Part shown: positions 1-8,817 of the stretch, piece after piece
How positions within the stretch are numbered: position 1 is the stretch's first letter
Layout of the letters: every line of letters starts with the position of its first letter
Origin: Methylosinus trichosporium OB3b
GTDB lineage: Bacteria > Pseudomonadota > Alphaproteobacteria > Rhizobiales > Beijerinckiaceae
DNA: 64,000 nt
Assembly: GCF_002752655.1 (NCBI RefSeq)
Contig: NZ_CP023738.1
Coordinates: 1 to 64,000 of the forward strand
Direction of reading: 5' to 3'
Made by a program: the position numbers and the translations under genes
The notes under the pieces: model-generated
Told to the model about the DNA's origin: nothing
The model's input: only the letters and a program-made list of their open reading frames with translations
The model's database searches: none

Positions 1-1017
1 ATGATCATGATCGATGGCGCCCTCGGCGAGGGCGGCGGGCAGATCCTGCGCTCCGCTTTGAGCCTGTCGATGGCGACGGGGAGGCCTTTCGTCATCGACA
101 GGATTCGCGCCGGTCGCCCGAAGCCGGGCTTGATGCGCCAGCATCTCTCCGCGGTGAAGGCGGCAAAGGACATTTGCGGCGCGAAAGCGACAGGCGATGA
201 GGTGGGGTCGACACGCCTCGCCTTCGAGCCCGGCGCCGTGCGCGCCGGCGAGTTTGTTTTCGACATAGGTTCGGCGGGCTCGACCAGTCTCTTGCTTCAG
301 ACTGTGCTCGTTCCGCTGACGCTCGCAGGCGAACCGTCGCGCGTGACGATTCGCGGCGGCACCAATAATCTCGCTGCGCCGCCTTTCGAATTTATCGATC
401 GCGCCTTCCTGCCGCAGCTTCGACGCGCGGGCTATGACATCGCGGCCGCATTGACGCGCCCCGGATTCTACCCCGCGGGCGGCGGCGAGATCATCGTCGA
501 AATCGGCGTGTCGACGCAGATGCATCCGCTCGACATGATGACACGCGGCTCGCTGATCGGGCGAAAGGGCGAAGCGGTCGTCGCCAATCTCGACATATCG
601 ATCGCCCGCCGGGAGGCAGAGACTCTATGCACGCTCTTGGATTGGCCGCAGGACGTCGTGCGGCCGATCACCGAGCGACGCGCCAAAGGTCCGGGCAATA
701 TTCTCGTGGCGACGCTCGCGTACGAGCATGTGACGGAGGTCTGCATCGCTTTCGGTCGCCTCGGCGCGAGCGCCGAGGTGATCGCCGAGGAATGCGCCAC
801 GCAGGTCAGATCATATCTTCTCGGCGACCATCCGGTCGGGCCCCATCTCGCCGATCAGCTGCTTCTGCCCCTGGCGCTCGGCGCGGGCGGCGCTTTCGTC
901 ACCTGCGCGCCGTCGCCACATATGTTGACCAATATCGCGATCATCGAGATGTTTCTCGGCGAGAGAATTACAACGACGGACCTTGGAAAGGGCAACTGGC
1001 GCGTTGTGATTCGATAG
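1..1017 (+). CDS. rtcA: RNA 3'-terminal phosphate cyclase
   Basis: RtcA converts an RNA 3'-phosphate to a 2',3'-cyclic phosphate through an adenylylated histidine intermediate and acts in RNA repair in the cytoplasm. The 338-residue product matches the family length. It opens with the typical DGALGEGGGQILRSAL segment, has GGTNNLAAPPFEF in the middle, and carries the presumed nucleophile His307 in PSPHMLTNI near the C-terminus. Two starts are possible: the ATG at base 1, or the in-frame ATG at base 7 (MIDGALGEGG), which fits the family N-terminus slightly better. The window begins exactly here, so the promoter and any rtcB or rtcR neighbour cannot be seen. The gene converges on the DUF1612 gene downstream. 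Confidence 0.93.
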   Translation: MIMIDGALGEGGGQILRSALSLSMATGRPFVIDRIRAGRPKPGLMRQHLSAVKAAKDICGAKATGDEVGSTRLAFEPGAVRAGEFVFDIGSAGSTSLLLQTVLVPLTLAGEPSRVTIRGGTNNLAAPPFEFIDRAFLPQLRRAGYDIAAALTRPGFYPAGGGEIIVEIGVSTQMHPLDMMTRGSLIGRKGEAVVANLDISIARREAETLCTLLDWPQDVVRPITERRAKGPGNILVATLAYEHVTEVCIAFGRLGASAEVIAEECATQVRSYLLGDHPVGPHLADQLLLPLALGAGGAFVTCAPSPHMLTNIAIIEMFLGERITTTDLGKGNWRVVIR

Positions 1018-1075
1018 GAGGGTGGCGGCGCATGCGGTTGCGCCAGAACTTCGGACGCCACGCGCGCTCCATTCA

Positions 1076-2191
1076 TCACATGACAGCCCACGCCCTGTAT
1101 CGACCGCGTCCAGTCAGCTCGCGAAGGTTCGACGAGAGTTCGTCGATCATCTGGGTGGCGGCTTGTTGAGAGACCCGAAGTTCCTTAGCGGCAAGAGGGA
1201 CGGTGACGACCGGCGAAGCGAGACACAAATCGACGAGCTGCGGCATCCTCGAATTCGTTCTTCGGCCTTTGCATTTTCTGAGTAGGAGCTCGCGCGCAAG
1301 CGTCAATCTGTCGAGTTCCTTCGAGTCCGCCTTCGCCATCGTTTCGATCGCACACGCGAACGCGATCAGTCGAGATTCAAAATCATCCCGGCCGACTCGG
1401 CGATATTTGGCCTGTCGAAATCCCGAATGCAGCGCTGTGAGACAGTGCCGCGTCTTTCCACGGGAACGGAGCAAGGCCGCGGCGAGCAAGGGACCGAGCC
1501 AAGCGCTTCGCTGTAACGGCTCGATCTCCTCCCAGGCATCGAGCGCGATGCTTGCGGCCATCAAGGGCGGAAGGTTCTGGGTTCCGCCCAGACGCTGGCG
1601 CCATTCCGCGACGCGCGCCTCGTCATCCCAATCTTCGTCGTAGACCAAACCAGAGTCGTCCCGCTTCAGCGGAGCCGGCTGGATTCGCTCTATCGGGCGT
1701 GACGTTCGCGCCAGCAATTCGTCGATTTCAGCGAATTCTCCTGTAATGATCGTCTCACCGTCCTCATCATCCAGCTCTCCATCCGCCACTTCGTCCATGG
1801 CGCCCGAACCAATGGTTGGCTCGGACACCGCATCATGCGGTCTCCCTGCGCCACGTAGATTGGCGAGGCCCTCGGTCGTCAACGCCCAGGCCGGTTCGCG
1901 ATCGGCTATGCGACGACGCGTGAGCAGAACGGCGTGGGCCCGTACGAGCTCGTGCGTCGGCGTGCGCACGTCCATTCCGGCGTCATGAAGCACGAGGTCT
2001 TCGAGTTGCACGAACTCGCCCGCGCGCCACAAGGCGGCGCAGGCGTCGTTGAAATGCGCGCGGAGAGCGAACGCCTCGGCGACGGGACTGGAGCGAAGCC
2101 GTTCGTCGAAACGCGCGAGGGCGTCCGACGCGCTCTCGAAGGGCGCTTGCAGGCGCTCGTATGAAACAGAGGCGGGAAGATCTAATCCCAT
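1076..2191 (-). CDS. DUF1612 / helix-turn-helix protein, RHE_PE00001 family
   Basis: This 371-residue protein resembles the RHE_PE00001 family (DUF1612 plus a C-terminal helix-turn-helix), which is frequent on plasmids of Rhizobiales; its function is unknown. The N-terminal half (about 1-110) is helical and an acidic low-complexity stretch (about 130-160, DELDDEDGE) acts as a linker. The C-terminal part has a plausible HTH (VPLAAKELRVSQQAATQMIDELSSNLRELTG) followed by a short basic tail, so a DNA-binding role is an inference. It is transcribed toward rtcA and away from the PIN toxin gene. The upstream region is AT-rich, as expected for its promoter. The family assignment is from memory of the motif arrangement. 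Confidence 0.75.
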   Translation of the reverse strand: MGLDLPASVSYERLQAPFESASDALARFDERLRSSPVAEAFALRAHFNDACAALWRAGEFVQLEDLVLHDAGMDVRTPTHELVRAHAVLLTRRRIADREPAWALTTEGLANLRGAGRPHDAVSEPTIGSGAMDEVADGELDDEDGETIITGEFAEIDELLARTSRPIERIQPAPLKRDDSGLVYDEDWDDEARVAEWRQRLGGTQNLPPLMAASIALDAWEEIEPLQRSAWLGPLLAAALLRSRGKTRHCLTALHSGFRQAKYRRVGRDDFESRLIAFACAIETMAKADSKELDRLTLARELLLRKCKGRRTNSRMPQLVDLCLASPVVTVPLAAKELRVSQQAATQMIDELSSNLRELTGRGRYRAWAVM

Positions 2192-2514
2192 TTTAATCCT
2201 GCACGAATCAAGGCGATTTTCAATTTATATCGAATTTAGCTTGAGTCATAGAAGATACTTTTTTCCCTTCGTCCAACGGGATCGAAATGGAGCGCCGCGG
2301 CCGCCGAAAGCAAGCCTCGGGACGGCTCTGGAGGCGGGCTTCTGCCCGCAAATCGACGAAAAGGGCTGTTTTTCGGGCCTTTCTCCTGCTCACCTCTATG
2401 TCGCGGCGCGGAACTTCAGCCTTCGGATGCGTTTTCAAACGACCGATTTATAATGATTTCCAATTTTGGAATTTCGCCCAGTGACACATCCTATGGGATG
2501 TATTATATAAAGCC
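2192..2514. other. 323-bp divergent intergenic region
   Basis: This gap separates the minus-strand DUF1612 gene from the plus-strand PIN toxin gene. Its left end (about 2190-2275) and right end (about 2440-2514) are clearly more AT-rich than the surrounding DNA and should hold the two divergent promoters. The middle (about 2280-2400) is GC-rich and contains only short overlapping frames that look like chance. I see no RNA gene or repeat in it. Confidence 0.5.
2481..2509 (+). promoter_or_regulatory. Probable toxin-antitoxin promoter with embedded inverted repeat
   Basis: GTGACA (2481-2486, one mismatch to TTGACA) lies 17 bp from TATATA (2504-2509). Between them is ACATCC-TATG-GGATGT (2486-2501), with perfect 6-bp arms. 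The PIN toxin ATG is at 2515 and no Shine-Dalgarno sequence precedes it, so the mRNA may be leaderless. An inverted repeat between the two promoter boxes suits autorepression by the antitoxin or toxin-antitoxin complex; that role is inferred. Confidence 0.4.
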
Positions 2515-2940
2515 ATGAAGCGCCTCGTTCTCGACACCTCGGTCATCGTCTCGGCGTTCCGCAGCTCGCGTGGCGCGAGTTTCGTAATTTTGAACCTCGT
2601 GGCCAAAAGACGCCTCGTCCCGCTCGTCTCGACGGCGCTGTTCCTCGAATACGAGGACGTTCTGCAGAGACCGGAACAGCGGGAGGTCCATGGGCTCGAT
2701 CCGAGCACGGTCGCGAAAGCTCTCAAAGAGCTGGCGGCGCTGTGTGAACCCATCGAGCAGCATTTCAGCTGGCGACCACAATTGTCGGACCCGGCCGACG
2801 AAATGGTCTTGGAAGTCGCGCTGAATGGAAGGGCCGACGGTATCGTGACGCACAATGTGCGCGACTTCCACCAAGCGGTCCCAAAATTCGGGATTCCGGT
2901 TTTGACGCCAGGCGCCTTGCTGGAAAGGATCGGAAAATGA
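2515..2940 (+). CDS. PIN-domain toxin of a type II toxin-antitoxin pair
   Basis: The 141-residue product is a single PIN domain of the putative toxin component, PIN family (PIN_3-like), predicted to be a metal-dependent ribonuclease. Acidic residues expected at the active site are visible: Asp7 in LVLDTSVIVSAF, the DPADEMVLEVAL segment, and THNVRDF near the end. The stop codon overlaps the start of the next gene (ATGA at 2937), so the toxin is encoded first, the reverse of the usual antitoxin-toxin order. The ATG at 2515 is chosen because the PIN motif begins at once. Such pairs commonly stabilise plasmids, which fits the neighbouring repABC locus. Confidence 0.82.
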   Translation: MKRLVLDTSVIVSAFRSSRGASFVILNLVAKRRLVPLVSTALFLEYEDVLQRPEQREVHGLDPSTVAKALKELAALCEPIEQHFSWRPQLSDPADEMVLEVALNGRADGIVTHNVRDFHQAVPKFGIPVLTPGALLERIGK

Positions 2941-3203
2941 GCAAAGCGACTTATCCCCTGAAGCTGCCCACCTCCCTCAAGAAGGAGGCTGCCAGACTTG
3001 CGAAACAGGACGGCGTTTCGTTGAATCAATGGATCGCGACGGCCGTTGCCCAGAAAATCGGCGTCGTAGAAACGACGGCCGAGTTCCTGAAGCGCCGCGC
3101 TGGGAACGCGAGCGGCTCCGGTTTGTCGGAAATTCTTCGGCAAGCGCCCGACCGCGCGCCAGATCCCGGCGACGAGTTGCCTCCCGACTGGGTTTCGTCG
3201 TGA
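2937..3203 (+). CDS. Ribbon-helix-helix (HicB-like) antitoxin
   Basis: This 88-residue protein begins YPLKLPTSLKKEAARLAKQDGVSLNQWIATAVAQKIG. That is the classic strand-helix-helix pattern of a ribbon-helix-helix DNA-binding domain seen in HicB/Arc-like antitoxins. The C-terminal part (about 45-88) is charged and proline-rich and is probably the toxin-binding tail. The start overlaps the toxin stop by four bases, so the two are translationally coupled. It probably binds the inverted repeat in the shared promoter at 2486-2501 (inferred). The pairing is supported by position and domain type only. Confidence 0.72.
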   Translation: MSKATYPLKLPTSLKKEAARLAKQDGVSLNQWIATAVAQKIGVVETTAEFLKRRAGNASGSGLSEILRQAPDRAPDPGDELPPDWVSS

Positions 3204-3244
3204 AGACGCCTCCTTCGCTCATCTCGAAACCAGTCCCCTGACCC

Positions 3245-4159
3245 ATGCCCCTGATCGGCTATGCCCGCGTCTCGACCGAGGATCAGGTCACGGACGCGCA
3301 GACCGATGTGCTGAAGGCGGCCGGCTGCGTCGAGATATTTCGTGAGCACATGTCTGGCGCCAAGGCCTCGCGGCCGGAACTGGCCAAGGCGCTGGCGCGG
3401 GTGCGCCGCGGCGACGTGCTGGTCGTCGTGCGGCTCGACCGATTGGCCCGTTCGCTGTCGCATCTCCTGGCCGTGATCGCCGAGCTCGACGCCAAGGGCG
3501 CACATTTCAAATCACTCGCCGATCCGATCGACACGACGACCCCGCAAGGCCGTTTCGCCCTGCAGGTTCTGGGCGCCGTGGCCGAGCTGGAGCGCGCCCT
3601 GATCCGGGAGCGCACCAAGGACGGCCTGCGCGCCGCCAAAAAGCGCGGCCGCATCGGCGGCAATCCAAAGCTCCGCGCCGGCGACCGCGACGCCATCCAG
3701 CGCATCGTCGACGCCAAGGCGGCGAATTATTTCGCGCGCGTCAATCGAACGGCCGAACATTGGCTGCCGGTCGTCCGGCAAATGCGCCCGGATCACCGCT
3801 GGCAAGATGTCGTGCGCGTTCTGAACGCCAAGCGCGATGGCGCCAATGGCGCTCCCCTGCCCCAATGGACCGCCGAGCGCCTGAAGCGCGCGGTCAAATG
3901 CTTCGTCGCCGAGGGTTTGATCGAGCCCCGCCTCCTCCATCAGGCCGCCAGCCGAAAAGTCAGCAGCGAACGACTCGTCACGCTCGTCGCCGGGATCAAG
4001 CGGGCCAATCCCGATCTGACGCTCGCGCAAATCGGCGCGCAGCTCGAGGCGATGTATGAGCGCACGCCGCGCGGCGGAACGCGCTGGGCGCCCTCCTCCG
4101 TCAAAAGCCTGCTCGACCGCGCCGAAAAGCTCCGATTGCTCGCCGCCGAAACGCTGTGA
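3245..4159 (+). CDS. Serine recombinase (resolvase/invertase family)
   Basis: The 304-residue protein starts with a resolvase catalytic domain (about 1-140). It has the nucleophile Ser10 in IGYARVSTEDQ, the VRLDRLARSL arginine segment and the ELERALIRERTKDGL helix. After a basic region (about 140-155) it is longer than a 180-200-residue Tn3 resolvase: residues 155-304 form an extra helical DNA-binding region containing RWAPSSVKSLLDRA, rather than a recombinase-zinc-ribbon. It could resolve plasmid multimers or belong to a mobile element; no transposase or clear terminal repeat is visible beside it. No strong Shine-Dalgarno sequence precedes the ATG at 3245. It converges on repC. Confidence 0.85.
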   Translation: MPLIGYARVSTEDQVTDAQTDVLKAAGCVEIFREHMSGAKASRPELAKALARVRRGDVLVVVRLDRLARSLSHLLAVIAELDAKGAHFKSLADPIDTTTPQGRFALQVLGAVAELERALIRERTKDGLRAAKKRGRIGGNPKLRAGDRDAIQRIVDAKAANYFARVNRTAEHWLPVVRQMRPDHRWQDVVRVLNAKRDGANGAPLPQWTAERLKRAVKCFVAEGLIEPRLLHQAASRKVSSERLVTLVAGIKRANPDLTLAQIGAQLEAMYERTPRGGTRWAPSSVKSLLDRAEKLRLLAAETL

Positions 4160-4199
4160 TCGAGCGGACGGCCGAGGCTCGTGAAAACCCATCCCCACG

Positions 4200-5534
4200 T
4201 CACCCCGTTTTCTTACGCTCGCGCGCCGCTTTCGCAGCCTTGCCGCGCAACAGCGCCATCAACACGGGCCCGAGCGAGAACTCCCCTGCCCTCGCCTTTT
4301 CGGTCAGGACACGGAGATAGCCGCCAGCACTCTTGATCTCCTCGCCGCGTTGCAGGATGGCGGCGATGACGATCGAAGCGTCATGCTCGCCCAAGACGTC
4401 CACGGCCTGCGCCCAAGCGTCTGGCGAAACGCCGAGAGCCGAGCGCACGATCGCCGCCGCAGCCGCCAAGTCTCGCCAGGAGGCAATTTCGCCGCTCGGA
4501 GCATAATCGACGATGTCTGGACAAGCCTCCAGCACCATGCCGAGCGGATAGGCGCGAAGCGCTGGTTTGGGATCGACGGTTCGCGAACGATCCGAGGACG
4601 TTTCAGCGCCATGTTCGATCGGTTTCCTACCCTTTTCGAGATTTGGCCCGGACGGATCGGCCCTGCCTTTTCGAAGGCTAGGTTCAAGATCAGAAGAGTT
4701 TGTGGTTTGATTCTGTATGTGGCGCTCAGTTTGAGACTCATTGCCGCTCATATTCTGAGCTTTTATGTGCGTTTCCAGCGACTTGTGGATTTCGGCCGCT
4801 AGCGCGGTCAGCTCGCCGGCCAGGGCCTCCAGATCGGCGCGGGAAAGCCTCCGACCATAGCGCCCCGAGAGCGTCGCGTAGCGTTCATGTGCGCCGTCCC
4901 AGTCGCCCGAGACGCCCTCCTCCAAAGCGGTTTCGATCATTTTTGCGATGTCGCGGCGGGTGAGCGTGATCTTCTCGCGCAGCAGCGCGATCGCACGGTT
5001 TTCGGCCCGCATCTCCTCGGCGAGGTTCTCGATTTCGCTCGAGCGCGCCACGAGCGGCGCGAGATCGAAGCCGAACGCGTCCTCTATGGCTCCCCCCTGC
5101 CCTTTTCTGGCGAAGCGTTTGCCGTTCGGAGAGTCACGGCGGATGATCAGTCCGGCGTCGACGAGGCAGGCGAGGTGCCGCCGCAGCGTCGCCGGCGCCA
5201 TGCCATGGGCGCGGATCGATAGCTCCTTGTTCGAGGGAAACACGACGATGCCGCCGGCGGCTCCGCTCGCCTCCTCACGCCTCGCATTATTCCCCGCCAA
5301 AGCGAGGGCGGTCTCCTGATGGAAGCTCAACAGCGCGTGCAATACGGATAGCGCGCGCTCGGTGACGCCGAGCGGCTCTTTGGCTTCGGTGAGCGCCCGA
5401 AACAATCGCCATTTGTGCACGACGGTTTCGGATGCGCCCGGTTTCGCCGCGAACTCCTCGGTCGCGGTCTGGCTCGCCACCATGGCGAGCGACAGCGACC
5501 GCCGCCCGAAGGGCGTCGTTGGACGTGTCTGCAT
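4200..5534 (-). CDS. repC: Plasmid replication initiator RepC
   Basis: RepC is the essential initiator of repABC replicons and in this family binds an origin inside its own coding sequence. The 444-residue protein has the typical start (TPFGRRSLSLAMVASQ), a winged-helix N-terminal region (FPSNKELSIRAHGMAPATLRRHLACLVDAGLIIRRDSPNGKRFA), a variable polar linker (about 260-320) and a conserved C-terminal part (PLGMVLEACPDIVDYA and AGGYLRVLTEKARAGEFSLGPVLMALL). The ATG at 5534 is preceded by AAGGA at a suitable distance. It lies downstream of repA-repB in the same orientation, separated from repB by a 150-bp gap carrying the antisense RNA that should control its synthesis. Confidence 0.95.
   Translation of the reverse strand: MQTRPTTPFGRRSLSLAMVASQTATEEFAAKPGASETVVHKWRLFRALTEAKEPLGVTERALSVLHALLSFHQETALALAGNNARREEASGAAGGIVVFPSNKELSIRAHGMAPATLRRHLACLVDAGLIIRRDSPNGKRFARKGQGGAIEDAFGFDLAPLVARSSEIENLAEEMRAENRAIALLREKITLTRRDIAKMIETALEEGVSGDWDGAHERYATLSGRYGRRLSRADLEALAGELTALAAEIHKSLETHIKAQNMSGNESQTERHIQNQTTNSSDLEPSLRKGRADPSGPNLEKGRKPIEHGAETSSDRSRTVDPKPALRAYPLGMVLEACPDIVDYAPSGEIASWRDLAAAAAIVRSALGVSPDAWAQAVDVLGEHDASIVIAAILQRGEEIKSAGGYLRVLTEKARAGEFSLGPVLMALLRGKAAKAARERKKTG
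4640..4790. other. Probable replication origin region inside repC
   Basis: In characterised repABC plasmids the origin is an AT-rich stretch within the middle of repC. Here the segment encoding the polar linker of RepC (about 4640-4790) is clearly richer in A and T than the rest of the gene. The location is inferred from this composition and from the family; no iteron array is obvious. Confidence 0.4.
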
Positions 5535-5589
5535 GATCCTTTGCCTCGTTCGGGCAAAAGAAATTCGCTCGCCGAAACGGCGCCGACTC

Positions 5590-5618
5590 TTGACAGCGAT
5601 TCGCGGAAGTGTGATTCT
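5590..5618 (+). promoter_or_regulatory. Promoter of the antisense control RNA
   Basis: CTTGACA with TTGACA at 5590-5595 is followed after 17 bp by GATTCT (5613-5618) on the strand opposite to repB-repC. This is the position and alphaproteobacterial promoter style expected for the counter-transcribed RNA of repABC plasmids. The predicted transcript start is near 5624. Confidence 0.55.
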
Positions 5619-5623
5619 CTTAG

Positions 5624-5677
5624 GTGCGAACTTTGAGAAGGGCTTCCGAGGCGTTACGTTTCGGGGGCCTTTTTCTT
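5624..5677 (+). ncRNA. Counter-transcribed antisense RNA of the repB-repC gap
   Basis: repABC plasmids encode a small RNA (about 50-60 nt) antisense to the repB-repC leader that represses RepC synthesis and takes part in incompatibility. Here the gap of about 150 bp contains a plus-strand promoter and, 50 bp later, a hairpin followed by a T-run, which defines an RNA of about 54 nt. Ends are estimated from these signals. Confidence 0.6.
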
Positions 5678-5678
5678 T
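5641..5678 (+). terminator. Rho-independent terminator of the antisense RNA
   Basis: GGCTTCCGA (5641-5649) pairs with TCGGGGGCC (5661-5669) over nine positions including two G-U pairs, closing an 11-nt loop. The stem is followed directly by TTTTTCTTTT. On the opposite strand the same inverted repeat can fold in the repC leader, as expected for the regulatory S-element of this plasmid family. Confidence 0.65.
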
Positions 5679-5684
5679 TGCGGT

Positions 5685-6677
5685 TCAATCTCCGTGATCG
5701 ACGTTTGTCTTTTCCTGCCTGAACGCTCGATACATATCGGCCAATCGTTCTGACAGATATTCTCCGAACGCTTTCGCGTCAGGACCTTTCGCTTTTAGCG
5801 ACACCGTATAGCGCTTACCCTCGGCCTTCATTTCAGCAGCCAGCACTCCATCTTCGGACGCCCACTTCGACTGCTGTCCGCTTCTTGCGCGGTTCGTCGA
5901 TTTTTTGGATTTGAGCCGCGCCACGATCGCGTTGAATCTCTCATCACTGGAAAGGCCGGAGAAACCCGCGTCCTCGATGACTGCTTGCACGCCATCGATC
6001 GTACCGGGCCTTTCGAGAAGCGCCTTGAGTTCATACCAACGATCCCGACCTACCCCCTTTGCCGGCCCAATCGCCTCGAGGACTTTCTGGGGCAAGCTCG
6101 CAACCGAGAGCATTTTGGAAAGTGTCGTTCGGTCGATAGCAAGAGCGGTGAGGATCGTGGCGTTGTCCTCGTCGTAATGCAGCCGCGAGAGCTTTGCGGC
6201 GAACAGCGCCTTCTCGATGAAGGACAGGTTTGCTCTGGCCGAGTTCTCCTGCCCTTGAGCGACGACGTGTTCCCGGTCCCCGAGTTCCTTGATAACGGCC
6301 CGAACTTTTCGCTCGAGCAGCTTCGCGACGTGTGCGCGCCTATGGCCGAATACGATCATGTATCGCCCAGGCCGAGAAGGATGCGGACGAACCAGGATCG
6401 GCGAATCCTGCCCGTGATCGCGAATAGCCGCCAGGAGCTCGTCGAATTCTCGATCATCCTCGTCGAGTCGATCACGAACAAACGACACGTCGATGCTGTC
6501 GGGGTCGAGATCGACGACGGTCTCGCCTTCCATGAGCTTGTCCGCTCGGGCAGCCAACTCGTCGATAGAGCTTAAAATCGAACGAGAGGCGCCTTTCAGC
6601 GCATAATCGAGGGCAGGGGTCTTTTCGTCGACGCCACCTTGATCCATGAGGTTGGCGAATGGGTTTTTTCGAGCCAC
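5685..6677 (-). CDS. repB: Plasmid partitioning protein RepB (ParB family)
   Basis: RepB is the centromere-binding partner of RepA. The 330-residue protein begins with the family-typical ARKNPFANL and has a ParB/Spo0J-like domain with VFGHRRAHVAKLL (GHRR at 111-114). A helix-turn-helix region (LTALAIDRTTLSKMLSVASLP) follows, and the C-terminal part is presumably for dimerisation. The start is GTG at 6677, preceded by AGGAGG seven bases upstream, which decides the start. It lies between repA and repC in one transcriptional direction; the repA-repB gap holds a parS-like palindrome that it should bind. Confidence 0.94.
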   Translation of the reverse strand: MARKNPFANLMDQGGVDEKTPALDYALKGASRSILSSIDELAARADKLMEGETVVDLDPDSIDVSFVRDRLDEDDREFDELLAAIRDHGQDSPILVRPHPSRPGRYMIVFGHRRAHVAKLLERKVRAVIKELGDREHVVAQGQENSARANLSFIEKALFAAKLSRLHYDEDNATILTALAIDRTTLSKMLSVASLPQKVLEAIGPAKGVGRDRWYELKALLERPGTIDGVQAVIEDAGFSGLSSDERFNAIVARLKSKKSTNRARSGQQSKWASEDGVLAAEMKAEGKRYTVSLKAKGPDAKAFGEYLSERLADMYRAFRQEKTNVDHGD

Positions 6678-6731
6678 GACTCATCCTCCTCATTGATCTA
6701 GTTGATTGAAAGCAAACCGTGTTCTTGCTGA

Positions 6732-6747
6732 TTTGACGGCCGTCAAC
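6732..6747. promoter_or_regulatory. parS-like partition site 1
   Basis: TTTGACGGCCGTCAAC lies in the repA-repB gap and contains the perfect 14-bp palindrome TTGACGG-CCGTCAA (6733-6746). It fits the parS pattern of repABC plasmids (GTT-N-AC-N-GC-N-GT-N-AAC) except for the first base. It is the likely RepB binding site. Confidence 0.65.
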
Positions 6748-6748
6748 G

Positions 6749-7930
6749 TCACGACCTCCCCCACGCCTGGTGAATGAGGCCTTGGATTTCAAAATTCACG
6801 GCGTCCATGCATTCGATCGCTCGATCATAGGTGTCGCGGTTGAAGTTCGCTCTGTCGACCTCATACAATGTCTGCTTCGTAAGACCGGCGTCGGAGATCG
6901 CCGTCGACTTGAGCATCGGGCTTTTCAGAATTTCCTCGGCCAACATGGATTGCATGAACCCCAGCATTTGAGCTTGAGGCACATCCGTCGGCTCGTATCG
7001 CGTGATGAGGTATCGCAACCAGTCCATCTGCACGCGAGCCCCGACCTGTTTGATGGTCCTGGTGATATTGCCGAGCATGAGCAGGAACTGACTCATCGAC
7101 ATCAGGTCCAACATTTGCGGATGCACCGTGATCAATACGGATGTTGCGGCGGCGAGCGCGGTCAGAGTCAGATATCCGAGCTGGGGAGGGCAGTCGATGA
7201 TAACGACATCATACCGATCGTCCACCGCCTCGAGCGCGTTCCCGAGCCGGGCGAAAAACCGCTTGCCCTCCTTCGAACCCTGCATCGCGAGCGGCGTGGT
7301 ATATTCATATTCCTGCAGTTCCAGATTGGCGGGAATGATGTCGAGAGACGGAAAGTTCGTCGCCAGAATGACGTCATGGATCGACGTCCTGTCCTCATCA
7401 TAACGAATGGCGTCGTAAAGTGACGGGTTGCGGTCGATTTCTGGCTGGAACCCATGCAGGGCGGAGAGAGACGCCTGCGGATCCAAGTCGATGACCAGCG
7501 TCCGATGCCCGGTCAAAGCCAGATGTTGACCAAGATGCGCGGCCGTCGTGGTCTTGCCGGATCCACCTTTGAAATTCACGACCGCGATAACCTGCAGCTT
7601 CTCTCCGACTTTTCGATGCGGCACGTATTTCTTGGCGTCAGAACGACCGTTCTTGTCCAAATATTGCCTGAGCTCGATCATCTGCTCAGCGCGATAGAAT
7701 CGACGGCCCCCTGCAGCGATTGTGGGCTCGGGACCTTTCTTCTCGAGGTGAAGTCGCTTCAGATTGTTCGGACTTACGCCCAAATAATGCGCCACCTCGG
7801 CCATCGAGAATTGACGCAGGGTCTTCTTGGCGTTTGGAGGAAATTTCTCCAAACGGAGTTGGTTGAGCTTCCGCGAGATCTCGGCGCCTTGCGCCAGGAT
7901 CTTGTCGTCGAATTCGAATGTCGGAAGCAT
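6749..7930 (-). CDS. repA: Plasmid partitioning ATPase RepA (ParA family)
   Basis: RepA is a ParA-type ATPase that segregates the plasmid and autoregulates repABC. The 393-residue protein has an N-terminal MerR-like helix-turn-helix (MAEVAHYLGVSPNNLKRLHLEKKGPEPT) and a deviant Walker A motif KGGSGKTT (121-128). A Walker B-like VVIIDCPPQLGYLTL region and the LMSMSQFLLMLGNITRTIKQVG segment of the RepA subfamily follow. The ATG at 7930 has no strong Shine-Dalgarno sequence. It is the first gene of repABC on the minus strand. Upstream lies a widely spaced TGTTCTTGCC inverted repeat that could be its operator. Confidence 0.95.
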   Translation of the reverse strand: MLPTFEFDDKILAQGAEISRKLNQLRLEKFPPNAKKTLRQFSMAEVAHYLGVSPNNLKRLHLEKKGPEPTIAAGGRRFYRAEQMIELRQYLDKNGRSDAKKYVPHRKVGEKLQVIAVVNFKGGSGKTTTAAHLGQHLALTGHRTLVIDLDPQASLSALHGFQPEIDRNPSLYDAIRYDEDRTSIHDVILATNFPSLDIIPANLELQEYEYTTPLAMQGSKEGKRFFARLGNALEAVDDRYDVVIIDCPPQLGYLTLTALAAATSVLITVHPQMLDLMSMSQFLLMLGNITRTIKQVGARVQMDWLRYLITRYEPTDVPQAQMLGFMQSMLAEEILKSPMLKSTAISDAGLTKQTLYEVDRANFNRDTYDRAIECMDAVNFEIQGLIHQAWGRS

Positions 7931-7931
7931 G

Positions 7932-8023
7932 TGTTCTTGCCCGGTGTCGTCAAATAGCGCCAGGAAGGCCTTTCCCGCGAATTTAGCGCCATTATGTGCG
8001 ATTCTCTCGGGCTGGCAAGAACA
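7932..8023. repeat. Spaced 10-bp inverted repeat upstream of repA
   Basis: TGTTCTTGCC (7932-7941) and its exact reverse complement GGCAAGAACA (8014-8023) flank the probable repA promoter region, 72 bp apart. TGTTCTTGC occurs again at 6720-6728, next to the first parS-like site. Position suggests an operator for RepA/RepB autoregulation; this is inferred. Confidence 0.45.
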
Positions 8024-8131
8024 ATAGGGTTAACAAAATCCTAACTCAGAGCGCTCTCGCTTTCGCGTCCATGCGCGCAGGATCTTCAATGGCGTGCGCA
8101 TATGGCTGAATTAGCGGCGCTTTGTTCGACT

Positions 8132-8147
8132 TTTTACGGCCGTCAAC
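8132..8147. promoter_or_regulatory. parS-like partition site 2
   Basis: TTTTACGGCCGTCAAC differs from the site in the repA-repB gap by one base. It lies about 200 bp upstream of repA, between repA and the urease genes. Two near-identical copies flanking repA support a partition-site assignment. Confidence 0.55.
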
Positions 8148-8196
8148 ATATCGGCTGCGCTTCGACATCCCACCGCCGATGCGCCGGGCGACCTCC

Positions 8197-8813
<617 letters not shown>

Positions 8814-8817
<4 letters not shown>

